A stretch of 64,000 bases of DNA from Rattus norvegicus (taxonomy: Eukaryota > Chordata > Mammalia > Rodentia > Muridae): positions 130,969,976 through 131,033,975 of the forward strand of contig NC_086021.1 in NCBI RefSeq assembly GCF_036323735.1, given 5' to 3'. Of this stretch, positions 1 through 13,300 are shown piece by piece; position 1 is the stretch's first letter, and every line of letters begins with the position of its first letter. The position numbers and the translations under genes were made by a program. Under the pieces are notes generated by a model that saw only the letters and a program-made list of their open reading frames with translations, did no database searches and had not been told where the DNA came from.

Positions 1-1149
1 TAAGATTGCATTGAGCAGATGAAATTGTTTCATTTGTTTTCGGAAAGGCATGGCGACTCAGGCTGGATATAGGATATAAAAATAAAATCAAAGGCTGAGG
101 CAAACATTCAGAGACCCCTGCCTTTTGCTTCAGCTCCATCAGGAGCCTCCTGGTCTTATAAATTCAGTATAATCCAGAATTAGGTAGGGGCTGCTGCTAG
201 AGAGCTGATTTACGGAACCTGGACATATCCTGACTACCAAAATCCTGTCCTTCTCCTGCAAGGAAATATTCCACAGGTAAACAGAACAGCACCCTTCTCA
301 AAAGGACAGGGGATGGTTGGTATCTTATACTTTATAGCTTAAGCTCATGCCCTAGACTTGTGGTCTCAGGGTGAAAATATAAACTCACTTCGAAAAGTAA
401 GTAGCTAATCTCAGTTGTTTCCTATGAGAGGACATGGACCCATCGCAAGCACATAGGAATATAAGGATGGCTCAAGAAATAATGGTGTTTGCCATGCAAG
501 CCTGTTCATCCAAGTCCAGTGCTCAGAATTCATGTAAAGATGGGAAGGGAGAACTGATTCTGTACAGTTGTCCTCTGTCCTCTGCAGGTATACCATTTAA
601 TATGTCCTTCCTCCTATCAATGAAGAAGAGATACTAGTGGTGTCTCACTCATATCTTAGTCCCTCCAGAACAGATAGATTTACCAGTTTTTTGTACCGCT
701 GAGAGGAAGCCATACTCTATGGAGGCATTAGTCCCCTTTACTGCTATCAATACCTTCTGCCTCCTCTGTTCTTTAATGAACACATTGGTAATGCAGCAGT
801 GAGAGCCGACGTGCAGGTTAATGGTGGGTGCTGAGACTGGAGGATTGTAGTTGACTGACACTTCACTAATATTGCTCTCAAAGTAACCCAAGAACTATAG
901 CATAATAAGCAGAGACAAACCCAGAAACAGACCTGAAATTAGGTTGAAATCAGATGACAAAATGTTTTATGAACTTGCGAGATTCCCTTCACAGTGTCCG
1001 GGATAAACCAGTTCAGCATTAGCATCCCTTTTCTCTCCTATGCATTTGTAAATGCTTTGGAGACTCCGCCCCTTTCAAAATTTTACAGTGTGTGATGATG
1101 TGGTAGCCTAAGGCCAAAACAGTCTCATTGATGCCATCATAGGGATGTA
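1..1149. other. Unique non-coding DNA, nothing recognised
   Basis: Open frames here are under 81 codons, have no recognisable domain and overlap on opposite strands. I see no SINE, L1 or microsatellite sequence. Treated as single-copy intergenic or intronic sequence. Confidence 0.5.
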
Positions 1150-1575
1150 ATACACAGAGATGCATGTACACACACTCACACAGACATACATATGCAAGAC
1201 ACATACACAGAAACATACCATTCACACAGATGCACGTATATACTCACAGAAATAATGCATATACATAAATAAAAGACAGACATATGCACATATATCCATG
1301 TGTACACACATACTGATAAATATATGTAAACATACAGATGAGCACACGTACATATACGTATATACAAAAGCACCATGCACACAAATATACATGTACACAG
1401 ACATTCGTGTACAAGGTGACCCATATAACACATATTCACACATGGGAAACATATAATAATACACATATAGACATATAACATATATCATGGGTGAACACAT
1501 GTATACACAGATGTACATTATACTCAGATAAATATGAACACACAGAGACACATGCATATTTATGCTTGTAAACAG
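1150..1575. repeat. Degenerate CA/TA-rich simple repeat
   Basis: About 420 bases of imperfect ACACAC, ACATAC and ATATAC runs with few C or G outside the CA steps. It reads as an old, heavily mutated (CA)n/(CATA)n microsatellite. The minus-strand frames across it encode only Cys/Tyr/Val/Met-rich low-complexity peptide and are not genes. Confidence 0.8.
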
Positions 1576-1773
1576 AGACACACAAACATAATTTACTAAT
1601 GTAGCAAGCATGGATGTTGCTTTATTTTAAACTTCTTTGCTCAGAAATGGTTATTAAGCTTTTGACACCCAATGCTGCTTGCCTACTAATGAGTGATGGA
1701 CAATGTTTATACATTTAAACTATTGAGTCTGTTTTCTAGTCTTGTTGGTTCCACTTTAATATAGTTGGCATTA

Positions 1774-1783
1774 GCTAATTTTC
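1774..1783. repeat. TSD left copy of ID element
   Basis: GCTAATTTTC, repeated exactly at 1898-1907 on the other side of the ID element. Confidence 0.9.
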
Positions 1784-1897
1784 TTTTTTTTTTTTTTTTT
1801 TGGTTCTTTTTTTTTTTTTTTCGGAGCTGGGGACCGAACCCAGGGCCTTGCGCTTCCTAGGTAAGCGCTCTACCACTGAGCTAAATCCCCAGCCCCC
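1784..1897 (-). mobile_element. ID SINE (rat type), with target-site duplication
   Basis: On the minus strand a 75-base tRNA-Ala-like body begins GGGGCTGGGGATTTAGCTC, carries Pol III box A (TAGCTCAGTGG) and box B (GGTTCGGTCC), and ends in an A-tail interrupted by GAACC. The 10-bp duplication GCTAATTTTC lies at 1774-1783 and 1898-1907. ID elements derive from the BC1 RNA gene and are moved by L1 enzymes. The near-perfect body, long tail and exact TSD point to a recent insertion. This is a dispersed copy, not BC1 itself. Confidence 0.95.
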
Positions 1898-1907
1898 GCT
1901 AATTTTC
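1898..1907. repeat. TSD right copy of ID element
   Basis: GCTAATTTTC, identical to 1774-1783. Confidence 0.9.
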
Positions 1908-3896
1908 ATCATGGAAATATGTATTCTCCAAAATCATGGTAACCGCTCAAAGATCTCTGCATTTGCTGCAAAGGCTGGTGCCCACAAGGCAGCCAAAGTG
2001 AGCTCGGAAACAAACAATTCTGGCACAAAGTTCTGCTGGGTCTCTGTAAAGGCTCACCAGGATTCATGTAACATGGCTGTCCATGACTGTGTCTACTTCC
2101 TTCACATTTCTGTAATGACCCTGATCTCTAGACTGAGGTTTGGACATACCAGGTAAGCTTGAACCTTAGGGTAGACAGCCTGTTTCTCTACTTATGATCT
2201 TTTTGTTCAGATTTCTGCTTGGTCTAAATCACTAGTTCTTTGAAGTTTATGGTCAAATCTCTCTTCATTCAACCACCTTGCTTAACACTGAAATTTATTT
2301 CCCCTTTCTATCCCGCTGCTGCCTCTGTTGGTCTTTTCAGTCTCAACTCTCATCTCACACCATTGTAATCCACTATAATTAGAATGTAAATCCTATGAGA
2401 AAAAAAGAACAGGTTCTTACTGATTTCACAACTTACGAGCAATGCTCAGAAATCTTTGCTAAAAAAAAAAGTGTCTATTATATGCCCAAACCTATTATGT
2501 TCCTCAAACTGCTAAGACACACATACTTTCTTACTTACAGTTTAGTCAAAAAAGACATGCAATTAAGAGGAAAACAAACCCAACACATAAACAACCATGG
2601 AAAATTTCACAGAGAGACAATTGAGTAGAATTTGGTAATTATTTTGTATGTGGCATTTTTCGAGATGCTGTGCACTGTTACATTTCTGCCATCAAACAAG
2701 TACCGTAATGCATCTATGTCATGGGCATTGTCATCCCTAAGGAACAATTGAATTTCCTGTGTCCCACAACGGACAGACTGATGTTTGATGGTACGATGGT
2801 TTCCAGGGGAATATCCTTAAATATTTTTGTCTTCTGTGTCTCATTATAACCTTCAGAATTCAGGTACATGTTCTCTTTGTTTTGATTCTGCCCAATAGGG
2901 TCTAAGGTAGATTTGGTAAATTCAGGTAGCTGTTCTGCGAGACAATTGCATGTAGCTGCTGTCATTGTCAGTGTCCACCCTCCTGTTTACTTTCCTTTGC
3001 TTCAATTTCAGTCCAGCATTTTAGGCCATTCTGTCACAGTGAGGTCAAATCCTGTAATAGTTTCTGAGAGCAGAAAAGGCTGGCCTTGTCTCATGCTTCG
3101 CAGTGCTCCATTATACCTGCCCAACTCCCACCCCAAAGTAATCTTTTTTTTATATGTCTAATATTTTATCTACACTCATATATACAACTACCTTGCCTAT
3201 ATACCCTTTTATTTACCGAAATAGCATTCCTAATTCAGAGCAGCAACAATAAAATGCAACCATTCAATATTTTCTTTATCTTTTAACCTGCAACACTGGT
3301 TCTTGCTTTAAAGTTAGCCTTATTTTTACTTATTGTTCTCCATCGTTCCTAATTCTGCATAGATAAAAGCTATTACCACTTATACATCTACATTATTGGA
3401 AATGATAATATTTCTATTCCCCCATGTTTTCCAAAGTAATCTTAACAGGATTTTTGCTTCCTTACTATGCAGTTTGTTGCACTGGGGATGCTCTGGCACT
3501 TCCTTCAATCCTATGAACACCCATCCTTTGGAAATTACAGAGCTTACCAGGCCCACACGAACATAAAGATGGGATGTGTGGTCTTGAAGGAATGCTAAAA
3601 TACACAGTGGCCAGACAGTGTTTTTCACAGCAGTGGAAAACACAGTGAAATGTTGTCTGGACACATTCATGCTTGTTACCTTTAAAATAAAAGTCAATTT
3701 AGAAGAGAGTTACATTTAATTGTAAGAATGACTCATGGGTTTACAAGATTTCATAAACTCCTTCCCCCAGTATTAATCATGTTTTTTGATGCTGAGATTA
3801 CAGCCAGATTATTACCAGCTACCTGGTAAGCATAGCTCCTGTCACTCTATATTATCGGGGTCAAATCAATATTAAAGAATCAATATTGGTATATTA
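1908..3896. other. Unique non-coding DNA
   Basis: AT-rich sequence with only short unrelated open frames. No repeat family or conserved protein signature was recognised. The last bases before 3897 may hold the decayed left duplication of the old L1. Confidence 0.5.
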
Positions 3897-4944
3897 TTTT
3901 TTAATCATTTTATTCATTTACATTTCAAAATGTATCCTCCTACCCGGTTTTCCCTCTGCAAACCTCCCATTCCATCCTCTAAGGGGTGCTCCTCCATCCA
4001 CCACCCATTCACCCACTCTCACCTCATCACCTTAGCATCCCCCCATGCTGGGCATCAAGCCCCTATAGGACCAAGGGCCTCCCCTCCCATTGATGTCAGA
4101 TAATGCCATCCTCTGCTACATATGTAGCTGGAGCCATTGATATCTCCATGTATAGTCTTTGATTGGTGGTTTAGTCCCTGGGAACTCTGGGTGGTCTGAT
4201 TAGTTGACATTATTCTTCCTAAGGGGTTGCAATCCCCTTCAGCTACATCAGTCCTCCCCCTAACTCTTCCATTGAGGTCCTTGGGTTCAGTCCAATATTT
4301 AGCTGAGAGTATCTGCATCTGTATTAGTCAGGTGCTGGCAGAGCCTCTCAGGTGACAGTCATATCAGGCTCCTGTCAGCAGTGCTTCTTGACATCAGCGA
4401 CAGTGTTGGGGTTTGGTGTCTACAGATGGGATGGATCTCTTGGTGGGTTGGTCTCTGGACGGCCTTTCCTTTAGTCTCTGCTTTAGTCATTTTTGTCTTT
4501 GCATTTTCCTTAGACAGGAACAATTCTGGGTTGAAGCTTTTGACATGGGTGGGTGGCCTATGCCTATCTACTGTAGGTGGGTGGTCTATTTCAGTTCCAT
4601 CTTCTCTTTGTCGGGTATTTCATCTAATGTCATTTCTGTTGTATCTCTTACTTCCATGGCATCTGGGATTTTTCTGGTGACTTCCCCCAATTCCACATTC
4701 CTCACTGCTACACACCTTTGTTCAATTTTCCGACCCTCTGGTCTCCTTCCACACCTGATCCTGCCCCTCGCCTTTCCCTCCCCCTCCTCTCCCCTTCCCA
4801 GATCCCTCTGTCTCTCTACCTCTTGTGATTATTTTGTTCCCACTCCTATGTCGGATCGGAGCATCTATACTTTGCTCTTCCTTTTTCTTAAGTTTCACAT
4901 GGTGTGTGGATTGTATCACGGGTATTCTGAGCTTTTGGGCTAAT
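3897..4944 (-). other. Old L1 3' UTR
   Basis: On the minus strand this runs from the end of ORF2 to the A-tail. It carries sequence also seen in the L1 3' UTRs at 52.5-53.0 kb and 58.2-58.9 kb, such as the GGTTGCAATCCCCTTCAG block (4224-4241) and the ATGTAGCAGAGGATGGC block (plus-strand complement near 4104-4120). The purine-rich tract between about 4722 and 4919 is typical of rodent L1 3' UTRs. Plus-strand frames across it (for example 4413-4943) are antisense shadows. Confidence 0.85.
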
Positions 4945-7900
4945 CAGTGAGTACATACCATGTGTGCTCTTTTGTGTCTGGGCTGCACCACTCAGGATGA
5001 TATTTCCTAGTTCCATCCAGTTGTTATGAATTTCATGAAGTGATTGTGTGTGTGTAATAGCTGAGTAATATTCCATTGTATAAATGTATGATATTTTCTG
5101 TTCCCATTCTTCTGTTGAGGGACAACCCAGATTCTGGCTATTATATATAAGGCTGCTATAAACATAGTGGAGCCTGTGTCCCTGTTATATGTTGGAGCAT
5201 CTTTTGGGTATAGGCCTAGGAGTGTTATAGCTGGGTATTCAGGTTGAAATATTTCCAGTTTTTCTAGTTTTCTGAAGAATCATCCGATTGTTTTCCAAAA
5301 TGATTTTAACAGCTTACATTCCTACCAGCAATGGAGGAGTGTTCACCATTCTCCACATCTTCAGTAGCATATGCTGTCTTCTGAGTTTTTGATCTTAGCC
5401 ATACTGATTGGTGTGAGGTGGAATCTCAGGGTAATTTTGACTTCCATTTTCCTGATGACTAAGGATGTTGGACATTTCTTCAGGTGCTTATTAGGCATTT
5501 GGGATTGCTCAGTTGAAAACTCATTGCTGAGCTCTGTACCCCATTTTTAATAGGGTTATTTGGGTCTCTGGAGACTAACTTCTTGGGTTCTTTGTATAGT
5601 TTGGATATTAGCCCTCAGTCAGAGGTTGAGTTGATAAAGATCATTTCCAAATCTGTAGATTGACATTTTGTCCTATTGACAGTGTCCTTTGCCTTACAGA
5701 AGCTGTTCAATTTTATGAGATCACATTTATCAATTTTTTATCTTAGAAACAGACATTAGAGTTCTGTTTATGAAATTTTTCCCTGTGCCCATGTGTTCAA
5801 GGCTCTTTCCCACTTCTATTAGCTTCAGTGTATCTGGTTTTATGTGGAGGTCCTTGATCCACTTGAACTTGAGCTTTGTACAAGGACATAAAAATGAATT
5901 TATTTGAATTCTTCTACATGCTGACTCACAGTTGAACCAGCACCATATGTTGGAAATGCTCTCTTTTTTTCCACTGGATGGTTTTGGCTGTTTTGTCAAA
6001 GATCAAGTGACCATAGGTGTTTGGGTTAATTTCTGTCTTCAATTCTATTCTATTGATCTACCTGCCTATCTCTGTACCAACAACATGTGGTTTTATCACT
6101 ATTGCTCTGTAGTACAGCTTGAAGTCAAGGATAATGATTCCCACAGATGTTCTTTTATTGTTAAGAATAGTTATCGCTATCCTTGTTTTTTTGTTATTCC
6201 AGATGAACTTGAGAATTGCTCTTTTGATTTCTGTGAAGAATTGAGTCAACATTTTGATGGGGATTGCATTGAATTTGTAGATTACTTTCAGTAAAGTGGC
6301 CATTTTTACTCTGCTGATCTTGACATGACCATGAGAAATCTTTCCATCATCTGAGGTCTTCTTTGATTTCTTTCTTCAAAGACTTAAAGTTCTTGTCATA
6401 CTTTTTCACTTTCTTGGTTAGAGTCATACCAAGATATTTCATATTATTTGTGACTATTGTAAAGGGTGTCCTTTCCCTAATTTCTCTCCCAGTCCATTTA
6501 TTTTATGAGTAGAAGAAGGCTACTAGTTTGTTTGAATTAATTTTATATCCAGCCACTTTGCTGAAGTTGTTTATCAGCTATAGGAATTCTCTGGTGGAGT
6601 TTTTGGGGTCCCTTATGTGTGCTATCATTTCTTCCACAAATAGTGATTACTTCTTCCTTTCCAATTTATATCCCTTTGACCTCCTTTTATTGTCTAATTT
6701 CTCTGACTAGGACTTTAAGTACTATTTTGAATAAATAGTGAGAGAATGGGCAGCCTTGTCTTGTCCCTGATTTTAGTGGGATTGCTTCAAGTTTCTCTCC
6801 ATTTAGTTTGATGTTGGTTATTGGTTTGCTGTATATTGCTTTTACTATGTTAATATGTGCCTTGAATTTCTGACCTTTCCAAGAATTTTATCATGAAAGT
6901 GTGTTGAATTTTGTCAAATGCTTTCTCAGCCTCTAATAAGATGATCATACTTTTTCTTTGTGTTTGTTTATATACTGGATTACATTGATGTGTTTCAGTA
7001 TATTAAACCATCCCTGCATACCTGGGATAAAGCCTACTTGATCATGATGGATGACTGTTGTGATGTGCTCTTGAATTGGATTTGCAAGAATTTTATTGAG
7101 TATTTTTACATCAATATCCATAAGTGAAATTGGTCTGAAGTTCTTTTTCTTTGTTGGGTCTTTCTGTGCTTTAGGTATGAGTATAATTGTGGCTTCATAG
7201 AATGAATTGGATAGTGTTCCTTCTGCTTTGATTTTGTGGAATAATTTGAAGAGTATTCGTATTAGGTTTTCTTTCAAGGTTTGATAGAATTCTGCAGTAA
7301 AACCATTTGGCTCCGGGCCTTTTTTGACTGAGAGACTTTTAATGACTACTTCTATTTCTTTAGGGGTTAGTGGACTGCTTATATGGTTTATCTGATCCTG
7401 ATTTAACTTTGGTACCTCCTATTTGTCTAGAAAATTATCCATTTTATTCAGATTTCCTAGTTGAGTAAAGGCTTTTGTAGTATGATCTTATTTTTTTAAA
7501 TTTCTTCAGTTTTTGTTGTTATGTCTCCATTTTTATTTCTGATTTTGTTAATTTGAATACTTTCTCTGTGCCCTCTGGCTAGTCTGGATATGGGTTTACC
7601 TATCTTGTTGATTTTCGCAAAGAACCAGCTCCTGGTTTTGTTGACTCTTTGTATAGTTCTCTTCTTTTCTACTTGATTGATTTGAGCCCCAAGTTTGAAT
7701 ATTTTCTGCTGTCTACTCTTCTTGGGTGTATTTGCTTCTTTTTTTTCTAGAGCTTTCAGATGTGCTGTTAACTGCTAGCTTGTGCTTCTCCAATTTCTTT
7801 ATGGAAGCACTTAGAGCTATGAGTTGTCCTCTTATCATTGCTTTCATTGTACCACATGTATTTGGGCATGTTATGCCTTCATTTTCATTAAATTCTAAAC

Positions 7901-8687
7901 AGCCTTTAATTTATTTCTTTCTGTCTTCCCTGACCAAGTTATGATTGCGTAGAGAGTTGTTCGGCTTCCATGTGTATGTGGGCTTTCTGGTTTTTGTTGT
8001 TGTTATTGACGACCAGCCTTAATCTGTGGTGATCTGATAGAATGCTTGGGATTAATTTCATCTTCTTGTATGAAAGAAGAGGTTTGTTTTGTGTCTGATT
8101 ATATGGTCAGTTTTGGAGAATGTACCATGAGATGCTGAGAAGATGGTATATTCTTTGGTTTCAGGGTGAAATGTTGTGTAGAAATCTGTTAAATCTATTT
8201 GGTTCATAACTTCTGTTAGTTTTACTGTATCTCTTTTAAATTTCTGTTTCCATGATTTGTCCACTGGTGAGAATGGAGTGCCGAAGTCTATCTCTATTAT
8301 TGTGTAAGGTTCAATGTATACTTTGAGCTTTAGTAAGATTTCTTTTACAAATATGGGTACCCTTGCATTAGGCATGTCCAAGTTCAGAATTGAGAGTTCA
8401 TCTTTGTGGATTTTTTTTGATGAGTAGAAGTGTCCTTCCCATGTTTTTAGAATGGCTACTCCATCTTGTTTTTTGGGACCATTTGCTTCAAAAAATTTTT
8501 TCCAGCCTTTTATTTCGAAATAGTGTCTCTCTTTGACAGTAAGATGTGTTTCCTGTATGCAGCAAAATTCTGGGTCCTGTTTATATATCCAATCTGTTAG
8601 CCTATGTCTTTTTATTGGGGGATTGATTCTATTGATGTTGAGAGATATGAAGGACCAGCAATTTTTTCTTCCTGTTATTTTTGTTGC
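4945..8687 (-). pseudogene. Old L1 ORF2 (endonuclease-reverse transcriptase), heavily broken
   Basis: Pieces of ORF2 can be followed in order in changing frames. Near 8058-8381 is the middle of the endonuclease domain, in which the catalytic DFN block reads DFG. Near 6945-7277 are reverse transcriptase blocks including FRPISL and the VGFIPGMQGW motif. Near 6058-6303 and 5730-5999 is the region after the RT core (FIWNNKK, KWIKDLHIKPDT). Near 4950-5076 is the C-terminal end (MEYYSAI). The start codon position near 8685 reads ACA, and a short deletion at the end removes the stop. A functional ORF2 is about 1275 codons; here no intact frame exceeds about 110. No function is expected. Confidence 0.92.
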
Positions 8688-8739
8688 TAAAGTTTGAATT
8701 ATGTTTGTGTGGTTCTCTTCTTTTGGGTTTGTTGTGAGT

Positions 8740-9641
8740 AGATTAATTTCTTGCGTTTTCTTGGGTGTAGTTTCCCTCCTTGTATTGTATTTTTCCTTCT
8801 TTTATTCTCTGTAAGGCAGAATTTGTGGAAAGCTATTGTTTAAATCTGGTTTTGTCATGGGATATCTTGGTTTCTCTATCTATGATAATTGAAAGTTTTG
8901 CTGGGTATAGTTGCATGGGCTGTTACTTTTGTTTTCTTCTGGTCTAAATTACATCTGTTCAAGATCTTCTGGCTTTTAGAGTCTCAGTTGAAAATTCAGG
9001 TGTAGTTCTGTTAGGTCTGCCTTTATATGCTACTTAAAGTTTTTTTCCGTTACCACTTTTAATATTCTTTCTTTGTTTTGTGCTTTTGGTGTTTTGGTTA
9101 TTATGTAATGGGAGGAATTTCTTTTCTGGTCTAATGTATTCAGCATTCTGTAGGCTTCTATGTTTATGAGCATCTCTTCCTTTAGGTTAGGGACGTTTTC
9201 TCCTGTGATTTTGTTGAAGATGTTTACTGGCCCTTTGAGATGGGAATCTTTGCTCTCTTCTATACCTATTATTCTTAGGTTTTGTCTTTTCAGTGTGTCC
9301 TAGACTTTTTGGATCTTTTTAGTTAGAAGATTTTTGCTTTTTGTATTTCTTTGACTGTTGTTTTAATGTCTTTATGGTATCTTCTATGACTGAGATTCTC
9401 TCTTCTATCTCTTGTATTCTGTTGGTGATTTTTGGTATGTGACTCCTGCTCTCTTTCTTAAGTTTTTCATTTCCAGTGTTATCTCACTTTGTGATCTCTT
9501 TAATGTTTCTATTTCATTTTTAGATCCTGGATGGTTTTGTTTAATTCCTTTGTCAGTTTGATTGTGTATTCCTGTATTTCTTTAAGAGGTTTTTAAAATT
9601 TTTTTCCTCTTTAAGGGCTTCTATCTGTTTACCTGTGTTCT
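8740..9641 (-). pseudogene. Old L1 ORF1, C-terminal two-thirds, broken
   Basis: The minus strand shows the second half of the coiled coil (E/K/Q-rich, near 9350-9640), then sequence aligning with the younger element's RNA-binding domain (the block around IIGIEES at about 9240-9290) and the C-terminal domain toward 8740. Several small indels break the frame. The N-terminal part continues at 16112-16297 beyond the younger L1. Not expected to make protein. Confidence 0.85.
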
Positions 9642-9654
9642 CCTCTATTTCTTT
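9642..9654. repeat. TSD of younger L1, left copy
   Basis: CCTCTATTTCTTT on the plus strand (AAAGAAATAGAGG on the element's strand), repeated exactly at 16099-16111. In element orientation the pre-insertion target reads CTT/AAAGAA, close to the preferred L1 endonuclease site TT/AAAA. Confidence 0.95.
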
Positions 9655-10380
9655 TTTTTCTTTTTTTTTTATTAACTTGAATACTTCTTATATACATTTC
9701 GAGTGTTATTCCTTTTCCTGGTTTCTGGGCAAACATCCCCCTCCCCCATCCCCTTCCTTATGGGTGTTCCCCACCCAACCCTCCCACCATTGCCGCCCTC
9801 CCCCCAACAGTCTAGTTCACTGGGGGTTCAGTCTTAGCAGGACCCAGGGCTTCCCCTTCCACTGGTGCTCTTACTAGGATATTCATTGCTTCCTATGAGG
9901 TCAGAGTCCAGGGTCAGTCCATGTATAGTCTTTAGGTAGTGGCTTAGTCCCTGGAAGCTCTGGTTGCTTGACATTGTTGTACATATGGGGTCTCAAGCCC
10001 CTTCAAGCTCTTCCAGTCCTTTCTCTGATTCCTTCAACGGGGGTCCTATTCTCACTTCAGTGGTTTGCTGCTGGCATTCGCCTCTGTATTTGCTGTATTC
10101 TGGCTGTGTCTCTCAGGAGCGATCTACATCCGGCTCCTGTCAGTCTGCACTTCTTTGCTTCATCCATCTTGTCTAATTGGGTGGCTGTATATGTATGGGC
10201 CACATGTGGGGCAGGCTCTGAATGGGTGTTCCTTCAGTCTCTGTTTTAATCTTTGCCTCTCTCTTCCCTGCCAAGGGTATTCTTGTTCCCCTTTTAGAGA
10301 ATGAGTGAAGCATTCACATTTTGATCATCCGTCTTGAGTTTCATTTGTTCTACGCATCTAGGGTAAATCAAGCATTTGGG
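9655..10380 (-). other. Younger L1 3' UTR and A-tail
   Basis: Runs from the ORF2 stop (10381-10383) to the A-tail. On the element strand a G-rich stretch near 9720-9810 holds several runs of three to six G, a conserved feature of rodent L1 3' UTRs that can fold into G-quadruplex. The A-tail (T-run, 9652-9670) has one interrupting G. Confidence 0.9.
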
Positions 10381-13300
10381 CTAAAAGCCACTTATCAGTG
10401 AGTGCATACCATGTATGTCTGTCTGTGATTGGGTTAGCTCACTCAGGATGATACTTTCCAGTTCCAACCATTTGCCTACGAATTTCATAAAGCCGTTGTT
10501 TTTGATAGCTGAGTAATATTCCATTGTGTAGATGAACCACATTTTCTGTATCCATTCCTCTCTTGAAGAGCATCTGGGTTCTTTCCAGCTTCAGGCTATT
10601 ATAAATAAGGCTGCGATGAACATAGTGGAGCACGTGTCTTTTTTATATGTTAGGGCATCTTTTGGGTATATGCCCAAGAGAGGTATAGCTGGATCCTCAG
10701 GCAGTTCAATGTCCAATTTTCTGAGGAACCTCCAGACTGATTTCCAGAATGGTTGTACCAGTCTGCAATCCCACCAACAATGGAGGAGTGTTCCTCTTTC
10801 TCCACATCCTCGCCAACATCTGCTGTCACCTAAGTTTTTGATCTTAGCCATTCTCACTGGTATGAGGTGAAATCTCAGGGTTGTTTTGATTTGCATTTCC
10901 CTTATGACTAAAGATGTTGAACATTTCTTTAGGTGTTTCTCAGCCATTCGGCATTCCTCAGCTGTGAATTCTTTGTTTAGCTCTGAACCCCATTTTTTAA
11001 TAGGGTTATTTGTCTCCCTGCGGTCTAACTTCTTGAGTTCCTTGTATATTTTGGATATAAGGCCTCCATCTGTTGTAGGATTGGTAAAGATCTTTTCCCA
11101 ATCTGTTGGTTGCCGATTTGTCCTAACCACAGTGTCCTTTGCCTTACAGAAGCTTTGCAGTTTTATGAGATCCCATTTGTCAACTCTTGATCTTAGAACA
11201 TAAGCCATTGGTGTTTTGTTCAGGAAATTTTTTCCAGTGCCCATGTGTCCCAGATGCTTCCCTAGTTTTTCTTCTATTAGTTTGAGTGTATCTGGTTTGA
11301 TGTGGAGGTCCTTGATCCACTTGGACTTAAGCTTTGTACAGGGTGATAAGCATGGATCAATCTGCATTCTTCTACATGTTGACCTCCAGTTGAACAAGCA
11401 CCATTTGCTGAAAATGCTATCTTTTTTCCATTGGATGGTTTTGGCTCCTTTGTCAAAAATCAAGTGACCATAGGTGTGTGGATTCATTTCTGGGTCTTCA
11501 ATTATATTCCATTGGTCTATCTGTCTGTCTCTGTACCAATACCATGCAGTTTTTATCACTATTGCTCTGTAATACTGCTTGAGTTCAGGGATAGTGATTC
11601 CGCCTGAAGTCCTTTTATTGTTGAGGATAGTTTTAGCTATCCTGGGTTTTTTGTTATTCCAGATGAATTTGCAAATTGTTCTGTCTAACTCTTTGAAGAA
11701 TTGGATTGGTATTTTGATGGGGATTGCATTGAATCTGTAGATCGCTTTTGGTAAAATGGCCATTTTTACAATATTAATCCTGCCAATCCATGAGCATGGG
11801 AGATCTTTCCATCTTCTGAGGACTTCTTCAATTTCTTTCTTCAGAGTCTTGAAGTCCTTATTGTACAAATCTTTTACTTGCTTAGTTAAAGTCACACCGA
11901 GGTATTTTATATTATTTGGGTCTATTATGAAGGGTGTCGTTTCCCTAATTTCTTTCTCGGCTTGTTTCTCTTTTGTGTAGAGGAAGGCTACTGATTTATT
12001 TGAGTTAATTTTATACCCAGCCACTTTGCTGAAGTTGTCTATCAGCTTTAGTAGTTCTCTGGTGGAACTTTTGGGATCACTTAAATATACTATCATATCA
12101 TCTGCAAAAAGTGATATTTTGACTTCTTCTTTTCCGATCTGTATCCCCTTGACCTCCTTTTCTTGTCTGATTGCTCTGGCTAGAACTTCAAGAACTATAT
12201 TGAATAAGTAGGGAGAGAGTGGGCAGCCTTGTCTAGTCCCTGATTTTAGTGGGATTGCTTCAAGTTTCTCTCCATTTAGTTTAATGTTAGCAACTGGTTT
12301 GCTGTATATGGCTTTTACTTTGTTTAGGTATGGGCCTTGAATTCCTATTCTTTCCAGGACTTTTATCATGAAGGGGTGTTGAATTTTGTCAAATGCTTTC
12401 TCAGCATCTAATGAAATGATCATGTGCTTTTGTTCTTTCAGTTTGTTTATATAATGGATCACGTTGATGGTTTTCCGGATATTACACCATCCCTGCATGC
12501 CTGGGATGAAGCCTACTTGATCATGGTGGATGATTGTTTTGATGTGCTATTGGATTCGGTTTGCCAGAATTTTATTGAGTATTTTTGCGTCGATATTCAT
12601 AAGGGAAATTTGTCTGAAGTTCTCTTTCTTGTTGGGTCTTTGTGTGGATTAGGTATAAGAGTAATTGTGGCTTCATGGAAGGAATTCGGTAGTGCTCCAT
12701 CTGTTTCAATTTTGTGGAATAGTTTGGATTATATTGGTATGAGGTCTTCTATGAAGGTTTGATAGAGTTCTGCACTAATCCCGTCTGGACCTGGGCTCTT
12801 TTTGGTTGGGAGACCTTTCATGACTGCTTCTATTTCCTTAGGAGTTATGGGGTTGTTTAACTGGTTTATCTGTTCCTGATTTAACTTCAGTACCTGGTAT
12901 CTGTCTAGGAAATTGTCCATTTCCTGTAGATTTTCAAGTTTTGTTGAATCTAGGCTTTTATAGTAAGATCTGATGATTTTTTGAATTTCCTCTGAATCTG
13001 TATTTATGTCTCCCTTTTCATTTCTGATTTTGTTAATTTGGACACACTCTTTGTGTCCTCTCGTTAGTCTGGCTAAGGGTTTATCTATCTTGTTGATTTT
13101 CTCAAAGAACCAACTTTTGGTTCTGTTGATTCTTTCTATGGTCCTTTTTGTTTCTACTTGGTTGATTTCAGCTCTGAGTTTGATTATTTCCTGCCTTCTA
13201 CTCCTCCTGGGTGTATTTGTTTCTTTTTGCTCTAGAGCTTTTAGGTGTGCTGTCAAGCTGCTGACATATGCTCTTTCCTGTTTCTTTCTTCAGGCACTCA

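Larger units (their letters stand above)
3897..9641 (-). mobile_element. Old full-length LINE-1, 3' part (split by younger L1)
   Basis: A minus-strand LINE-1 beginning with its A-tail (T-run near 3897) and running through 3' UTR, ORF2 and most of ORF1. It stops at 9641, exactly where the younger L1's target duplication starts, and resumes at 16112. The two parts together total about 6.6 kb, so the element was essentially full length. Both ORFs carry many frameshifts and stops, and its 3' and 5' UTRs belong to a different subfamily from the younger element. TAAAGAAT near 3873 recurs near 16969 just beyond the 5' end and may be a remnant of its own TSD, but this is weak. Confidence 0.93.

Noticed and set aside
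1176..1611. Overlapping minus-strand open frames of 101 and 129 codons
   Set aside because: They lie in the CA/TA-rich degenerate repeat and encode Cys/Tyr/Val/Met-rich low-complexity peptide.
1823..1897. Functional tRNA-Ala or BC1 RNA gene
   Set aside because: It has an A-tail and TSD typical of a dispersed ID SINE, and lacks the unique BC1 3' domain.
4413..4943. Plus-strand frame of 176 codons with hydrophobic segments
   Set aside because: Antisense of the old L1 3' UTR; hydrophobicity comes from the T-rich complement of purine-rich sequence.
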